Of a stretch of 64,000 nt of DNA, positions 25,767 to 36,114 are shown piece by piece. A model generated the notes under the pieces. The model was given only the letters and a program-made list of their open reading frames with translations. It did not search any database and was not told the origin of the DNA. The position numbers and the translations under genes were made by a program. This DNA is from Roseovarius sp. THAF9 (GTDB taxonomy: Bacteria; Pseudomonadota; Alphaproteobacteria; Rhodobacterales; Rhodobacteraceae): positions 3,006,001-3,070,000 of the forward strand of contig NZ_CP045404.1 in NCBI RefSeq assembly GCF_009363715.1, in the 5' to 3' direction. Within the stretch, counting starts at the first letter, position 1. Every line of letters starts with the position of its first letter.

Positions 25767-26246
25767 TCAGCTCCCGAAATGCAGCACGCAGATCAGCGTG
25801 AACAGGCGCCGCGCGGTATCGTTGTCGACCTTCGCCTTGCCTTCCAGCCGCTCTTCCAGCACCCGGGCACCTTCGTTGTGAATGCCGCGGCGGGCCATGT
25901 CGATGGTCTCGATCTGGCTCGGCGGCATGTTCTTCACCGCGTCAAAATAGCTTTCGCAGATTGCCCAATAATCCTTTACGACCTGTCTAAACGGCGACAA
26001 AGAAAGGTGAAATTCCGCTGCGGGCGCATCATCCTCGGTGCGAATGTCGAACACCAGCCGCTTTTCACGGATCGACAACCCGACCCGGTAAGGCCCATCC
26101 GGCGCAACCCGGTCGTCGCGAATGGGCAGGCTGAACGAGTTCTCCTCGATAAGATCGAACATCGCCACCTTCCGCTCCTGCTCGATCTCGGGCGTGGGCG
26201 GCGGCAGGTTGGCATCATCCAATTCGATATGACAGATACGGCTCAT
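25767..26246 (-). CDS. UPF0262 family protein
   Basis: The 159-aa cytosolic protein of unknown function is highly characteristic of alphaproteobacteria: MSRICHIELDD, EIEQERKVAMFDLIEENSF, FHLSLSPFRQVVKDY and a C-terminal HNEGARVLEERLEGK-ARRLFTLICVLHF. The start ATG at 26246 removes 37 unsupported residues of the longer frame, some of which would lie in the promoter region. First gene of a four-gene coupled unit. Confidence 0.88.
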   Translation of the reverse strand: MSRICHIELDDANLPPPTPEIEQERKVAMFDLIEENSFSLPIRDDRVAPDGPYRVGLSIREKRLVFDIRTEDDAPAAEFHLSLSPFRQVVKDYWAICESYFDAVKNMPPSQIETIDMARRGIHNEGARVLEERLEGKAKVDNDTARRLFTLICVLHFGS

Positions 26247-26566
26247 GGGTCTTCTCTTCGGCAGTCTCGATCCTGCGTACCCCACCAATCGTAAACGGGC
26301 AATGCAGCCAAGCGTCAATATAGGTTTTTCTGGGGAACTTGTGGCCATTCGGATCAACGGACGCTTGGCACATATTCGCTGTGTTTGGCACGTGTAGACG
26401 CGGACTCAATCTTCGCTCAAGCGCCGCGAAACCCTCGCGTTTAGCATGGTTTTTCTCGGGTTTCCTTGATGACCGTCAAAGACGGCCTTTGAAACCATTG
26501 AGAGAATCGTGCGCCGGCAAAACACCGGCAAAGTTCGTGAACCAAACTTTCGAAACGGAGGATACG
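26247..26566. other. Divergent promoter region of UPF0262 and cytochrome c genes
   Basis: 320 bases with no gene. In the half nearest the cytochrome gene there are three small hairpin-forming segments: GCGAAACCCTCGC near 26429, CCGTCAAAGACGG near 26473, and GCCGGCAAAACACCGGC near 26514, suggesting a structured leader. No convincing sigma-70 hexamers are seen. TTTGGCAC/TTGGCAC is repeated at 26365 and 26384. Confidence 0.45.
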
Positions 26567-26965
26567 ATGGCTTGTCTCAACAAACCTTTATCCATTGCCG
26601 TAACGAGTTTACTGCTTGCAGCGCCCACGCATGCAGACGATTTCGGGCACGACGAGTACATGAGCGCCTGTGCGTCATGTCACGGCGAAAGCGGTGCCGG
26701 TGACGGGCCGCTCGCCGAACTCATGACTGTGCCGGTACCCAGCCTGACAGGGCTGTCCGCCGGGAATGATGGCGCATTTCCGATGCTGCGCGTGATCCAG
26801 ACGATCGACGGTCGCCAAGGGATCAAAGGTCACGGCTACCCGATGCCCGTCTGGGGAAAACGCTTCCAGGAGGATATCGAGACGCCCGGTCCTTACGGAG
26901 CGGAAGCGATCGTTCGAGGGCGAATCCTTTCGCTGGCCTATTATCTGGAGTCAATCCAGGAGTAA
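26567..26965 (+). CDS. Small secreted class I cytochrome c
   Basis: The 132-aa protein starts ATG 26567 after GGAGG. It has a signal peptide (MACLNKPLSIAVTSLLLAAPTHA), then a single heme-binding CASCH motif at about residues 35-39 and a likely methionine ligand in GYPMPVWG. The mature form of about 109 residues is a typical monoheme periplasmic electron carrier. It is encoded against the direction of hisD and UPF0262, which are normally adjacent, so it looks inserted. No oxidase or dehydrogenase partner is nearby, so the donor and acceptor are unknown. Confidence 0.85.
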   Translation: MACLNKPLSIAVTSLLLAAPTHADDFGHDEYMSACASCHGESGAGDGPLAELMTVPVPSLTGLSAGNDGAFPMLRVIQTIDGRQGIKGHGYPMPVWGKRFQEDIETPGPYGAEAIVRGRILSLAYYLESIQE

Positions 26966-27023
26966 TGCGCCCCTGACATTAAGGTCTTGCGCCCATTGGT
27001 TTTAACACGAAGGGCGCAAGGCG

Positions 27024-28328
27024 CTAGCTTTCGTTCAGCTTGTCCAGACGCGCGCGGACGCTCAGCCCATGAGCTTCCAGGCTTTCCGAAGTTGCCAATG
27101 TTTCGGCTGCGGGACCGATTGCCTTCAACGCGCCAGGCGTCATCTTTGCCATCGTGGTTTTCTTCATGAAATCCAACACGTTGAGACCACTGGAAAACCG
27201 TGCCGAGCGTGCCGTTGGCAGCACGTGATTGGGCCCGCCGACGTAGTCGCCAATCGCTTCGGGCGTCCACGCACCAAGGAACATCGCGCCCGCATGCGTG
27301 ATCTTCCCGGCAAGCATTTCCGCCTCGGACACACACAATTCCAGATGCTCGGGTGCGATCCTGTCGGCCAGCTGCGCGGCCTCGTCCATGTCACTGACCA
27401 CGATCACCGCGCCAAAATCGCGCCAGCTTGCCCCGGCAATCGCCTTCCGGTCCAGCGTCTCCAACCGCGTCTCGATCGCCGTCTCCACCGCATCGGCGAA
27501 TGCCGGGTCATCCGTGATTAGCAGCGCCTGCGCACTTTCGTCGTGTTCCGCCTGGCTCAGCATGTCCAGCGCAATCCAGTCCGGTTCGTTGTCGCGGTCC
27601 GCGATCACCAGGATTTCCGAAGGTCCGGCAATCATGTCGATGCCGACCCGGCCGAACACCCGCCGCTTGGCCGCCGCGACATAGGCGTTGCCCGGCCCGG
27701 TGATCTTGTCGACCGCCGCGATCGTCTCGGTGCCATAGGCCAGCGCCGCGATGGCCTGCGCCCCGCCCACTCGATAGATCTCGTCAACACCGGCGATCTG
27801 TGCGGCGGCTAGGACGGCGGGATTTGCCACGCCGTCCGGCGTCGGCACCACGATGGCCAGCCGATCCACCCCCGCCACCTTGGCAGGGATCGCGTTCATC
27901 AGAACCGAGGACGGGTAGGACGCCAGCCCGCCGGGCACGTAAAGCCCTGCCGCGCTGACCGCCGACCAGCGCCAGCCCAGCGTCGCGCCGCATTCATCCT
28001 GCCATGATGCATCCGCGGGCAACTGGCGTTCGTGATAGGACCGGATGCGGGCAGCCGCCAGTTCCAGCGCCGCCATCTCATCCGGCGGCACATCTGCCAC
28101 CAGCGCAGCGACCTCTTCTGTCGTGAACCGCAATCTCTCCGACGTCAATTCCAGCCTGTCGAACTTCGCCGTCAGCTCGATCAACGCCGCATCGCCCTGC
28201 GCCCTGACATCGGCGATGATGCTGGCAACGGTGTCGTCCACGTCTGGGCTGTCCTCGCGCTTGGCGCTCAACAGCGCAGCAAACCGCGCTTCGAAATCGT
28301 CATCCTTGGTGGTCAGTCGCACCGGCAT
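27024..28328 (-). CDS. hisD: Histidinol dehydrogenase
   Basis: Last two steps of histidine synthesis, oxidising histidinol to histidine with NAD and zinc. The 434-aa protein has the usual HisD marks: [50 protein letters not shown] (catalytic Glu-His), [13 protein letters not shown] and EAHGLSVRARL (zinc histidine). The second ATG (28328) is chosen because AGGAG then lies 7 bases upstream; the first (28334) would touch it. Compare the sulfonate-type paralogue at 56536. It sits in the murA-DUF2948-x-hisD neighbourhood. Confidence 0.95.
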   Translation of the reverse strand: MPVRLTTKDDDFEARFAALLSAKREDSPDVDDTVASIIADVRAQGDAALIELTAKFDRLELTSERLRFTTEEVAALVADVPPDEMAALELAAARIRSYHERQLPADASWQDECGATLGWRWSAVSAAGLYVPGGLASYPSSVLMNAIPAKVAGVDRLAIVVPTPDGVANPAVLAAAQIAGVDEIYRVGGAQAIAALAYGTETIAAVDKITGPGNAYVAAAKRRVFGRVGIDMIAGPSEILVIADRDNEPDWIALDMLSQAEHDESAQALLITDDPAFADAVETAIETRLETLDRKAIAGASWRDFGAVIVVSDMDEAAQLADRIAPEHLELCVSEAEMLAGKITHAGAMFLGAWTPEAIGDYVGGPNHVLPTARSARFSSGLNVLDFMKKTTMAKMTPGALKAIGPAAETLATSESLEAHGLSVRARLDKLNES

Positions 28329-28408
28329 GGGCATTCTCCTGTTGCCGCGCAGACTTAGACCGACGCCTGCCGCGCCTCAAGTGCCTTCGCTTTTCAAAAC
28401 GGGCGCCC

Positions 28409-29176
28409 CTATCGCGCAAGGCTGGCCGTGTAATCGGCCAGGATACGCAGGCCCGAAGGTGTGGTGTCTGCGATCAGTCGCCGGGCGAACCCGATGGCCC
28501 CTTCGCAGTAAAGGCCGGGATCCTCTTCATTCGACCACAGATAGGCTTGCATGGCCGGCGTCGTCTCGCCCTCCGCGTCGCGCCAGCCTTTCAGGAAAAT
28601 ACGCCAGTCTTCTTCCGACGGCTTCTCGAAGGCCTCCGGCATATCCCGCCCTGCCGCCATCGCCGCGAACTGCGCGGTCAGCCAACGGCCATGCAGGTTT
28701 GGCTCGATCCGGCTCAATTCGACACGGCTCAGCTCGCTCAATCCGCCCTTGGCGACAGCAAGGCACAGCTTCGGCGTTTCCGACAGACCTTTCAGAAGCG
28801 CCAGCTGCGCCCGCTGGATTTCAAGCAGCGGATCGCGACCCGCATTGCGGATATGTACTGCGTTCTCGGCGCGCAACTCGGCCACGAAGGCATCGCTTTC
28901 GGCCAAAAGCTCGGGGCCTAGATCGTACCGCGACACGTCGGTATCAAGCGCAATTTCCTCGATTTCGTCGACATGCTTGCCATATTCTTCGGGAAAGCCG
29001 GCCTCGATAGCCTCGTAGAGGCCCGGGAACGAGCGCTTGCGTAGATCCTCCATCAGCTTGCCGTCTTCCACCAGGTCACGGTGCGCGGCCTCGTCGACGG
29101 TCAGCGATTGCATGACGAAGTAGATGAGAACAACGCCCAGCGGGACGGCTATCATGACGAAACGCGCGATATTCAT
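28409..29176 (-). CDS. Hypothetical membrane-anchored protein
   Basis: The 255-aa protein has one N-terminal helix (MNIARFVMIAVPLGVVLIYFVMQSL); the remainder is hydrophilic and mostly helical, with LCLAVAKGG, GRWLTAQFAAM and GLYCEGAIGFARRL. Three cysteines are spread out. I recognise no family. ATG 29176 is chosen because the membrane segment follows directly; a longer frame adds 46 low-quality residues. It lies between DUF2948 and hisD, 31 bases after the former. Confidence 0.7.
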   Translation of the reverse strand: MNIARFVMIAVPLGVVLIYFVMQSLTVDEAAHRDLVEDGKLMEDLRKRSFPGLYEAIEAGFPEEYGKHVDEIEEIALDTDVSRYDLGPELLAESDAFVAELRAENAVHIRNAGRDPLLEIQRAQLALLKGLSETPKLCLAVAKGGLSELSRVELSRIEPNLHGRWLTAQFAAMAAGRDMPEAFEKPSEEDWRIFLKGWRDAEGETTPAMQAYLWSNEEDPGLYCEGAIGFARRLIADTTPSGLRILADYTASLAR

Positions 29177-29207
29177 GACTGGCGGTCCCGTTTGCGGCAA
29201 TGATGCG

Positions 29208-29684
29208 TCATGCGTCGTGGTCCGGCGCCTTGCCGGACGGTGCGCGGTAAGGGCGCGTGACATCCCGCAGCGTGACTTCCAGCGCCTCGATCCGTGCCCG
29301 CACGGCGCCGTCACCCGCCAGCGTCAGCGTCACGTAGCCCGCGACGTCTTCGGCACTGTCTGGTTCGAACCGCACGGAGAGCACCGACAGGATCACATCA
29401 AGGTCGTCGCGGTCCAGCCCTTGGCTGGAGACGCCTTCGACATTGTCGATTACCAAGAGCGCGCGCACGCGCTCGGCCCCGTGCCGCGCCCGCGCGCCGT
29501 CTTCCCAGCGAAACCGGTTGATCAACAGCGCCAGTCGGCGCTCGCGGGGGCGCCACGCCATGTCTTGCAGGGTAAAGACCGCATCCTGCACCAGGCTCGA
29601 TACCACGTCGAGATCTTCGGCATCGAAGGCCCCCAGGTTCAGCGGCGCCTCGCGCCCGTCTTCGAAACGTGCGTCTTCGGTCAT
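29208..29684 (-). CDS. DUF2948 family protein
   Basis: The 158-aa cytosolic protein is of unknown function. The conserved alphaproteobacterial features are [44 protein letters not shown] and [12 protein letters not shown]. It overlaps the murA stop by 4 bases (ATGA), so the two are coupled, an arrangement typical of Rhodobacterales. Confidence 0.88.
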   Translation of the reverse strand: MTEDARFEDGREAPLNLGAFDAEDLDVVSSLVQDAVFTLQDMAWRPRERRLALLINRFRWEDGARARHGAERVRALLVIDNVEGVSSQGLDRDDLDVILSVLSVRFEPDSAEDVAGYVTLTLAGDGAVRARIEALEVTLRDVTRPYRAPSGKAPDHDA

Positions 29685-30949
29685 TCGCCCTGCACCCGCT
29701 CTATCTTGGCACCGACATTGCCCAGCTTTTCCTCGACCCGCTCATAGCCGCGGTCCAGGTGATAGACCCGGTTGACCAGGGTCTCGCCCTCGGCGGCCAG
29801 CCCCGCCAGGATCAGTGAGACGCTCGCCCGCAGATCTGTCGCCATGACCGGCGCGCCTTTCAATCGCTCTACGCCGGTCACTGTGGCTGTACCACCGTGA
29901 ACGTCGATCCGCGCGCCCATCCGCATCAGTTCGGGGGCGTGCATGAAACGATTCTCGAAAATCTTCTCTTCCAAAACGCTGGTGCCCTCGGCGGTGCACA
30001 TCAGCGCCATCATCTGCGCCTGAAGGTCGGTGGGAAAGCCAGGAAACGGCTCGGTCACCACGTCGACGGCGCGCACCCGGCCATTCTTCCGCGCGACCTT
30101 GAGGCCCACGTCGGTCTCTTCAACGGAAACTCCGGCGGCGTCCAACTTTTCGCAGAACGCCTCGACCAAGTCGATCCGCCCGCCCAGGCATTCCACCTCG
30201 CCGCCGCAAATCGCGGGGGCCAGCATGAACGTGCCCAGCTCGATCCGGTCGGTCACCACCGGATGGGTCGCCCCATGCAGGCGGTCTACCCCCTGGATGG
30301 TGATCTCGCTCGTGCCTTCGCCCTCGATCTGCGCGCCCATCTTTCTCAGGCACTGCGCCAGGTCGACGATCTCGGGCTCGCGCGCCGCATTCTTCAGTAC
30401 CGTGCTGCCCTTGGCCAGAGTGGCCGCCATCAGCGCGTTTTCCGTCGCCCCGACCGACACCAGCGGAAAGTCCACGACACCACCTTGAAGGCCACCGGGG
30501 GCCTTTGCATGCACATAGCCTTCCTTCAGCTCAAGCTCCGCGCCCATCGCCTCCAATGCCTTGAGGTGCAAATCCACCGGCCGTGCCCCGATGGCGCATC
30601 CGCCCGGCAGCGACACCACCGCGTGGCCATCCCGCGCCAGCATCGGCCCCAGCACAAGGATCGAGGCCCGCATCTTGCGCACGATATCGTAATCGGCCAC
30701 GTGGCTGTCCAGATCATGGCTCGACAGCGCCAGAACCTGGCCGTCCTGAAGCGTCGTCACCTCCGCGCCCAGCGATTGCAAGAGCTCGGTCATCGTCTTG
30801 ATATCCGACAGGCGCGGCGCGTTGGTCAGCGTCAAGGGCTCCTCGCTCAGCAGAGTCGCCGGCATCAGCGTCAGGCACGCGTTCTTCGCCCCGGCAATCG
30901 GGATTTGCCCCTGAAGTGGGCCATTGCCCGTCACGAGTATCGAATCCAT
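29681..30949 (-). CDS. murA: UDP-N-acetylglucosamine 1-carboxyvinyltransferase
   Basis: First committed step of peptidoglycan synthesis: enolpyruvyl transfer from PEP to UDP-GlcNAc in the cytosol. The 422-aa protein starts [24 protein letters not shown], and the catalytic cysteine is C118 in [14 protein letters not shown], so it should be fosfomycin-sensitive by that criterion. The inside-out alpha/beta fold motifs [13 protein letters not shown] and [13 protein letters not shown] are present. It follows a 56-codon small gene by 6 bases, whose end carries its RBS. Confidence 0.97.
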   Translation of the reverse strand: MDSILVTGNGPLQGQIPIAGAKNACLTLMPATLLSEEPLTLTNAPRLSDIKTMTELLQSLGAEVTTLQDGQVLALSSHDLDSHVADYDIVRKMRASILVLGPMLARDGHAVVSLPGGCAIGARPVDLHLKALEAMGAELELKEGYVHAKAPGGLQGGVVDFPLVSVGATENALMAATLAKGSTVLKNAAREPEIVDLAQCLRKMGAQIEGEGTSEITIQGVDRLHGATHPVVTDRIELGTFMLAPAICGGEVECLGGRIDLVEAFCEKLDAAGVSVEETDVGLKVARKNGRVRAVDVVTEPFPGFPTDLQAQMMALMCTAEGTSVLEEKIFENRFMHAPELMRMGARIDVHGGTATVTGVERLKGAPVMATDLRASVSLILAGLAAEGETLVNRVYHLDRGYERVEEKLGNVGAKIERVQGE

Positions 30950-30955
30950 GTCGTT

Positions 30956-31126
30956 TTATCCGCCCTTTTTCTTGTCCTGGCCTGCCTCCGGCCCCTCCTG
31001 TCCCGACGCCTTTCCGCGCGCCTGTGCCTTTCGGCGGGCCAGGTTCGCTTTCAGCGCAGCCTTCAGCCGGTCCTCGCGACTTTGCTGGGATTTGGCGCCT
31101 GATTTGGGCGGGGGGTTCGTGCTCAT
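30956..31126 (-). CDS. Small basic hypothetical protein upstream of murA
   Basis: A 56-codon frame (MSTNPPPKSGAKSQQSRED... LKANLARRKAQARGK... DKKKGG) ends 6 bases before murA and is cotranscribed. The product is rich in Lys, Arg, Ala and Gly, without hydrophobic segments; the centre SREDRLKAALKANLARRKAQAR should form one amphipathic helix. From memory, similar short basic proteins precede murA in other Rhodobacterales, which supports a real gene. Its function is unknown. Confidence 0.7.
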   Translation of the reverse strand: MSTNPPPKSGAKSQQSREDRLKAALKANLARRKAQARGKASGQEGPEAGQDKKKGG

Positions 31127-31215
31127 GCCGCCTGTCTACAGCAGTCGCCAAAAACCGTCTAGATTACGCTTGCACGAATGCACGGAACGGTCTAATCACC
31201 CCGCCACGAACCGGC

Positions 31216-31290
31216 GCTGCTGTAGCTCAGTGGTAGAGCGCACCCTTGGTAAGGGTGAGGTCGGGAGTTCAATCCTCCCCAGCAGCACCA
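31216..31290 (+). tRNA. tRNA-Thr (anticodon GGT)
   Basis: Acceptor stem GCTGCTG / CAGCAGC, D-arm GCTCAGTGGTAGAGC, anticodon arm CACCC-TTGGTAA-GGGTG with anticodon GGT, T-arm GGGAG-TTCAATC-CTCCC, and an encoded CCA end. All stems are perfect. No integrase or repeated 3' end lies nearby, so it is not an occupied attachment site. Confidence 0.96.
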
Positions 31291-31537
31291 TAATCACCGA
31301 AAGGTGATCGTCTCAATCCAATTCCTGCAGCACTGGAACGGCGCGCCCACGAGCGCTTACCTTGCCCGTTCATCGCCGGTTTGGGCGTGTCCGCGGCCGC
31401 ACAGGACTGGCGCATTGCGATCACGCCCGGCAATTTGACGCTTAACAGGCCCGAAACCACTCTTTCACCCGACAATCGCGCACTCTATAAGAGCGAACGG
31501 TGTCCGGCGGTCGAGTCGGGGGCCATATCACTATTAA

Positions 31538-32605
<1,068 letters not shown>

Positions 32606-32690
32606 AACGCCCACCCTTTGAGGTTGCGGCGCGCGGTGGTATTCGTGGTGGTAGTTCACCGCCAAGGCCTTTTGCAATCCGGGGACGCCA

Positions 32691-33632
32691 TTGGCCCGAG
32701 AAAGAGGACAAAGCAGCGACTACACCGCCCCCCTGAAGCGTCTGCTTCTGGGGTTGGTGGTATTCTGCCTGATCGGTCTCTTTGTGTTGTGGCGGATCGA
32801 CAGCCCCCGCGTGGAACGCTTCCGGGCGCAGGTGATCGACCGGGTCGTGCCCAGCTTCGACTGGGCCATGGCGCCGGTCACCGGCGCCGTAAACATCCTG
32901 CGCGATTTCCAAAGCTACCAGCGTATCTATCAGCAGAACCAGGAATTGCGGCGCGAATTGCAGCAGATGAAAGCCTGGAAAGAGGCCGCCCTTCAACTGG
33001 AACAGGAGAATGCGCGCCTGCTCGACCTGAACAACGTCCAGCTTGACCCGCGACTGACCTTCGTCACCGGCGTCGTTCTGGCCGACAGCGGTTCGCCTTT
33101 CCGGCAATCCGTTCTGATCAACGTCGGCGCCCGCGACGGCATCGTCGACGGCTGGGCGGCCATGGATGGGCTGGGGTTGGTGGGCCGTATCTCGGGCGTG
33201 GGCAACAACACGGCACGGGTGATCCTGTTGACCGATACCTCCAGCCGCATCCCAGTCACGATTCAGCCTTCGGGCCAGCAGGCACTGCTGATCGGCGACA
33301 ACACACCCTCGCCGCCCATCGATTTCATCGAAGCGCCGGACAAGGTGCGCCCTGGCGACCGCGTGCTGACCTCGGGCGATGGCGAGGTCTTTCCGGCCGG
33401 CCTCCTGGTCGGACAGTTGGCCGAGGACCCGGGCGGGCGTATGCGTGTCCGGCTGGCCGCCGATTACGAGCGGCTGGAATTCCTGCGCGTTCTGCGCAAC
33501 TACGGGCATGAGCGCGTGCTCGATCCAGGCAGCCTGATCCAGCCGTCCGTCCCGGTCGTGCAGGGGGCCGATCCCGATCCGGAACCGCAACTGCCCGCCG
33601 AGGCGCAGACCAGCGAGGCCACCGATGGGTGA
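32691..33632 (+). CDS. mreC: Rod-shape-determining protein MreC
   Basis: Periplasmic elongasome scaffold. The 313-aa protein has one membrane helix (about 17-36, LLLGLVVFCLIGLFVLWRI), a coiled coil (about 75-115), then the two beta-barrel domains of MreC (VTGVVLADSGSPFRQSVLINVGARDGI..., GLVGRI, LLTDTSSRIPV, GDRVLTSGDGEVFPAG). The start is TTG at 32691 with GGGGACG upstream; no ATG is available near the expected N-terminus. The acidic/proline tail is dispensable-looking. It overlaps mreD by 8 bases. Confidence 0.93.
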   Translation: MARERGQSSDYTAPLKRLLLGLVVFCLIGLFVLWRIDSPRVERFRAQVIDRVVPSFDWAMAPVTGAVNILRDFQSYQRIYQQNQELRRELQQMKAWKEAALQLEQENARLLDLNNVQLDPRLTFVTGVVLADSGSPFRQSVLINVGARDGIVDGWAAMDGLGLVGRISGVGNNTARVILLTDTSSRIPVTIQPSGQQALLIGDNTPSPPIDFIEAPDKVRPGDRVLTSGDGEVFPAGLLVGQLAEDPGGRMRVRLAADYERLEFLRVLRNYGHERVLDPGSLIQPSVPVVQGADPDPEPQLPAEAQTSEATDG

Positions 33633-34164
33633 AAACGCCACCTTGCAGATGTGGACGATGCGCGCGCTCTATCTAGGGCTCGCACTGTTCGTGATGTTCT
33701 TCAGCCTGCTGCCGCTGCAGACCCTGCCACGTGGCTGGGCCGGGCCGGAACTGATCGTCGCGCTGACCTTTGCCTGGATCCTGCGCCGTCCAGAATACGT
33801 GCCGCCCCTTCTGGTAGCGGGCGTGATGTTGTTGGGAGACCTAATGTTCCATCGCCCGCCCGGCCTTTGGGCCGCGCTGGTGCTGATCGCGGCGGAAACC
33901 CTGCGCGCCCGCCATATCGGCCTTCGGGACCTGACCTTTGCCGTGGAATGGGTCTCGGTTGCCACGACACTGGTCGTCATGACCTTGGCCTACCGCACAA
34001 TCCTCGCCGTTTTGCTTGTCGATCAGGCGCCGCTGGGCCTCAGCTTTATCCAGCTCCTGATGACAATGATTTGTTATCCACTGGTCGTGCTGGTCTCGCA
34101 ATCTGTCTTCGGGGTGCGTAAACTGGCCCCCGGTGACATCGACGCACTCGGAGGCCGGACATGA
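33625..34164 (+). CDS. mreD: Rod-shape-determining protein MreD
   Basis: The 179-aa inner-membrane protein has five or six helices (for example LYLGLALFVMFFSLLPL, VPPLLVAGVMLLGDLMF, LLMTMICYPLVVLVSQSVFG). It belongs to the elongasome with MreC, PBP2 and RodA. The ATG overlaps the mreC end, and the stop overlaps the mrdA start (ATGA), so coupling is tight. Sequence conservation of MreD is low; position supports the call as much as sequence does. Confidence 0.9.
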   Translation: MGENATLQMWTMRALYLGLALFVMFFSLLPLQTLPRGWAGPELIVALTFAWILRRPEYVPPLLVAGVMLLGDLMFHRPPGLWAALVLIAAETLRARHIGLRDLTFAVEWVSVATTLVVMTLAYRTILAVLLVDQAPLGLSFIQLLMTMICYPLVVLVSQSVFGVRKLAPGDIDALGGRT

Positions 34165-36104
34165 AGCGCCCCACCCGCGACAATACCGAAAGCCAGCGCC
34201 GCATCACCCGGCGCGGCCTGGTGCTGGGCGGCGGCATGGCGGGCTTCGTGGGGCTTCTGGGTCTGCGCATGCGCTACCTTCAGGTCGATCAGGCCGACCA
34301 GTTCCGTCTGCTGGCAGACGAGAACCGGATCAATATCCACCTGATCCCGCCATCCCGTGGCCGCATCTTCGACCGCGAGGGGCGCGTGATCGCCGAGAAC
34401 ATCCCCTCCTACCGGATCAACATCATTCGCGAACAGGCCGGCGACCTTGAGGACGTGATCGCGCGCCTGTCCAAGCTTGTGCGGCTGAACCCCGAAGAAC
34501 TGAAAAAGGCCCGCGAAGATCTGGCCAAGCTGCGCGGTGACACGCCGGTGACAGTGGCAGATCGCGTCAGCTGGGAGGATATCAGCCGCGTCGCCGTGAA
34601 TGCACCCGCCCTGCCAGGCGTCACGCCGGAGGTTGGCCTGTCGCGGCACTATCCCATGGGCGAGGATTACGCGCATGTTGTAGGCTACGTCGGGCCGGTC
34701 AGCGACCGCGATCTGGAACGCATCGACGCGCCCGACGCGCTGTTGCTGATCCCGCGCTTCCAGATCGGCAAGATCGGGCTTGAACGCCGGCGCGAGGATA
34801 CGCTGCGTGGCAAAGCCGGCACCAAGCGGGTCGAAGTCAACGCCGCGGGCCGCGTGATGCGCGAACTGGACCGGGTCGAGGGCGAGGCCGGCGCGGACAT
34901 CCAGCTGACGCTCGACAATGCGCTGCAATCCTACATCACTGCCCGTCTGGAAGGCGAAAGCGCCGCCGCCGTGGTCATGGATTGCGACACCGGAGACCTT
35001 CTGGCCTGTTCGTCCACCCCCGGCTATGACCCCAACCTGTTCGTGCGCGGAATTTCCCAGGCTGACTACTCGGAGCTCTTGAACAACAAGTACCGCCCCT
35101 TGCCGAACAAGACCGTGCAAGGCGTCTATCCGCCGGGTTCGACCTTCAAGATGGTCACTGCGCTGGCGGCACTCGAGGATGGACAGGTCGATCCGAACGA
35201 GACCGTCTATTGCCCCGGGTTCCTGAAGGTCGCGAACCGACGCTTCCATTGCTGGAAACGCGCGGGGCACGGCAATGTGGACCTGCACCGCTCGCTGCGC
35301 GAAAGCTGCGATGTCTATTATTACGACCTCGCCCTGCGTGTCGGCATCGACAAGATCGCGGAAATGGCCAAACGCCTCGGTCTCGGTATCGAACACGATC
35401 TGCCGATGACGTCCGTCGCCGACGGCCTCATCCCCAACAAGCTGTGGAAGGCGACCTCGCGCGGCGAGGACTGGCGCATCGGCGACACGGCGAACGCCGC
35501 CATCGGCCAGGGCTACGTGCTCAGTTCACCCTTGCAGCTTGCGGTGATGACCGCCCGGCTGGCCACCGGGCGCTCGGTGTCGCCCCGTTTGGTGCGGTCC
35601 GTCGATGGCGTCGAGGAGCCGCCCAACCGGGGCGAGCCGCTTGGCCTGAACGAAAACACCCTACGCGAGATCCGGCAAGCGATGTATGCCGTGTCCAACA
35701 ACCGGCGCGGCACGGCCTATGGCAGCCGCATCATCGAAGACGCATTCCGCATGGCCGGCAAGACCGGCACCAGCCAGGTCCGGAACATCACCGCCGCCGA
35801 ACGCGCCAGAGGCGTTTTCCGCAACGAGGATCTGCCCTGGGAACGCCGGGACCACGCGCTCTATGTCAACTTTGCTCCCTTCGATGCACCGAAGGTCGCC
35901 GTGGCGGTGATCGTCGAACATGGCGGCGGCGGCTCCAGGGCGGCGGCCCCGATCGCCCGCGACATCACCCTTCAAGCGCTCTACGGCGATGATCCCCCGC
36001 TTGACGCCTACCCGTCCAAGGACCGTGGCCGCATCAAGACGCAGCAGGAACAGTTGCGCTCACGCCTCGACCGTCGCGGCGACGACGACAGCGACCGGGC
36101 ATAA
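34161..36104 (+). CDS. mrdA: Penicillin-binding protein 2 (elongation transpeptidase)
   Basis: Class B PBP for lateral wall synthesis. The 647-aa protein has a short cytosolic tail, one membrane helix (about 18-36), the pedestal region with PSRGRIFDREGRVIAENIPSYRI, and the transpeptidase domain. The active-site serine is S327 in YPPGSTFKM, the second motif is SCDVYYYDL, and K534TGT is the third. The name RodA-partner PBP2 is supported by its place between mreD and rodA. The C-terminal 40 residues are charged. Confidence 0.96.
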   Translation: MKRPTRDNTESQRRITRRGLVLGGGMAGFVGLLGLRMRYLQVDQADQFRLLADENRINIHLIPPSRGRIFDREGRVIAENIPSYRINIIREQAGDLEDVIARLSKLVRLNPEELKKAREDLAKLRGDTPVTVADRVSWEDISRVAVNAPALPGVTPEVGLSRHYPMGEDYAHVVGYVGPVSDRDLERIDAPDALLLIPRFQIGKIGLERRREDTLRGKAGTKRVEVNAAGRVMRELDRVEGEAGADIQLTLDNALQSYITARLEGESAAAVVMDCDTGDLLACSSTPGYDPNLFVRGISQADYSELLNNKYRPLPNKTVQGVYPPGSTFKMVTALAALEDGQVDPNETVYCPGFLKVANRRFHCWKRAGHGNVDLHRSLRESCDVYYYDLALRVGIDKIAEMAKRLGLGIEHDLPMTSVADGLIPNKLWKATSRGEDWRIGDTANAAIGQGYVLSSPLQLAVMTARLATGRSVSPRLVRSVDGVEEPPNRGEPLGLNENTLREIRQAMYAVSNNRRGTAYGSRIIEDAFRMAGKTGTSQVRNITAAERARGVFRNEDLPWERRDHALYVNFAPFDAPKVAVAVIVEHGGGGSRAAAPIARDITLQALYGDDPPLDAYPSKDRGRIKTQQEQLRSRLDRRGDDDSDRA

Positions 36105-36114
36105 GGGGCGCTGC

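Noticed and set aside
26365..26381. Sigma-54-like promoter TTGGCACATATTCGCT
   Set aside because: The spacing between GG and GC is one base short of the strict -24/-12 requirement.
31216..31290. tRNA-Thr as integration site of a mobile island
   Set aside because: No integrase, no repeated tRNA 3' end, and the flanks are conserved core genes (murA, mreB).
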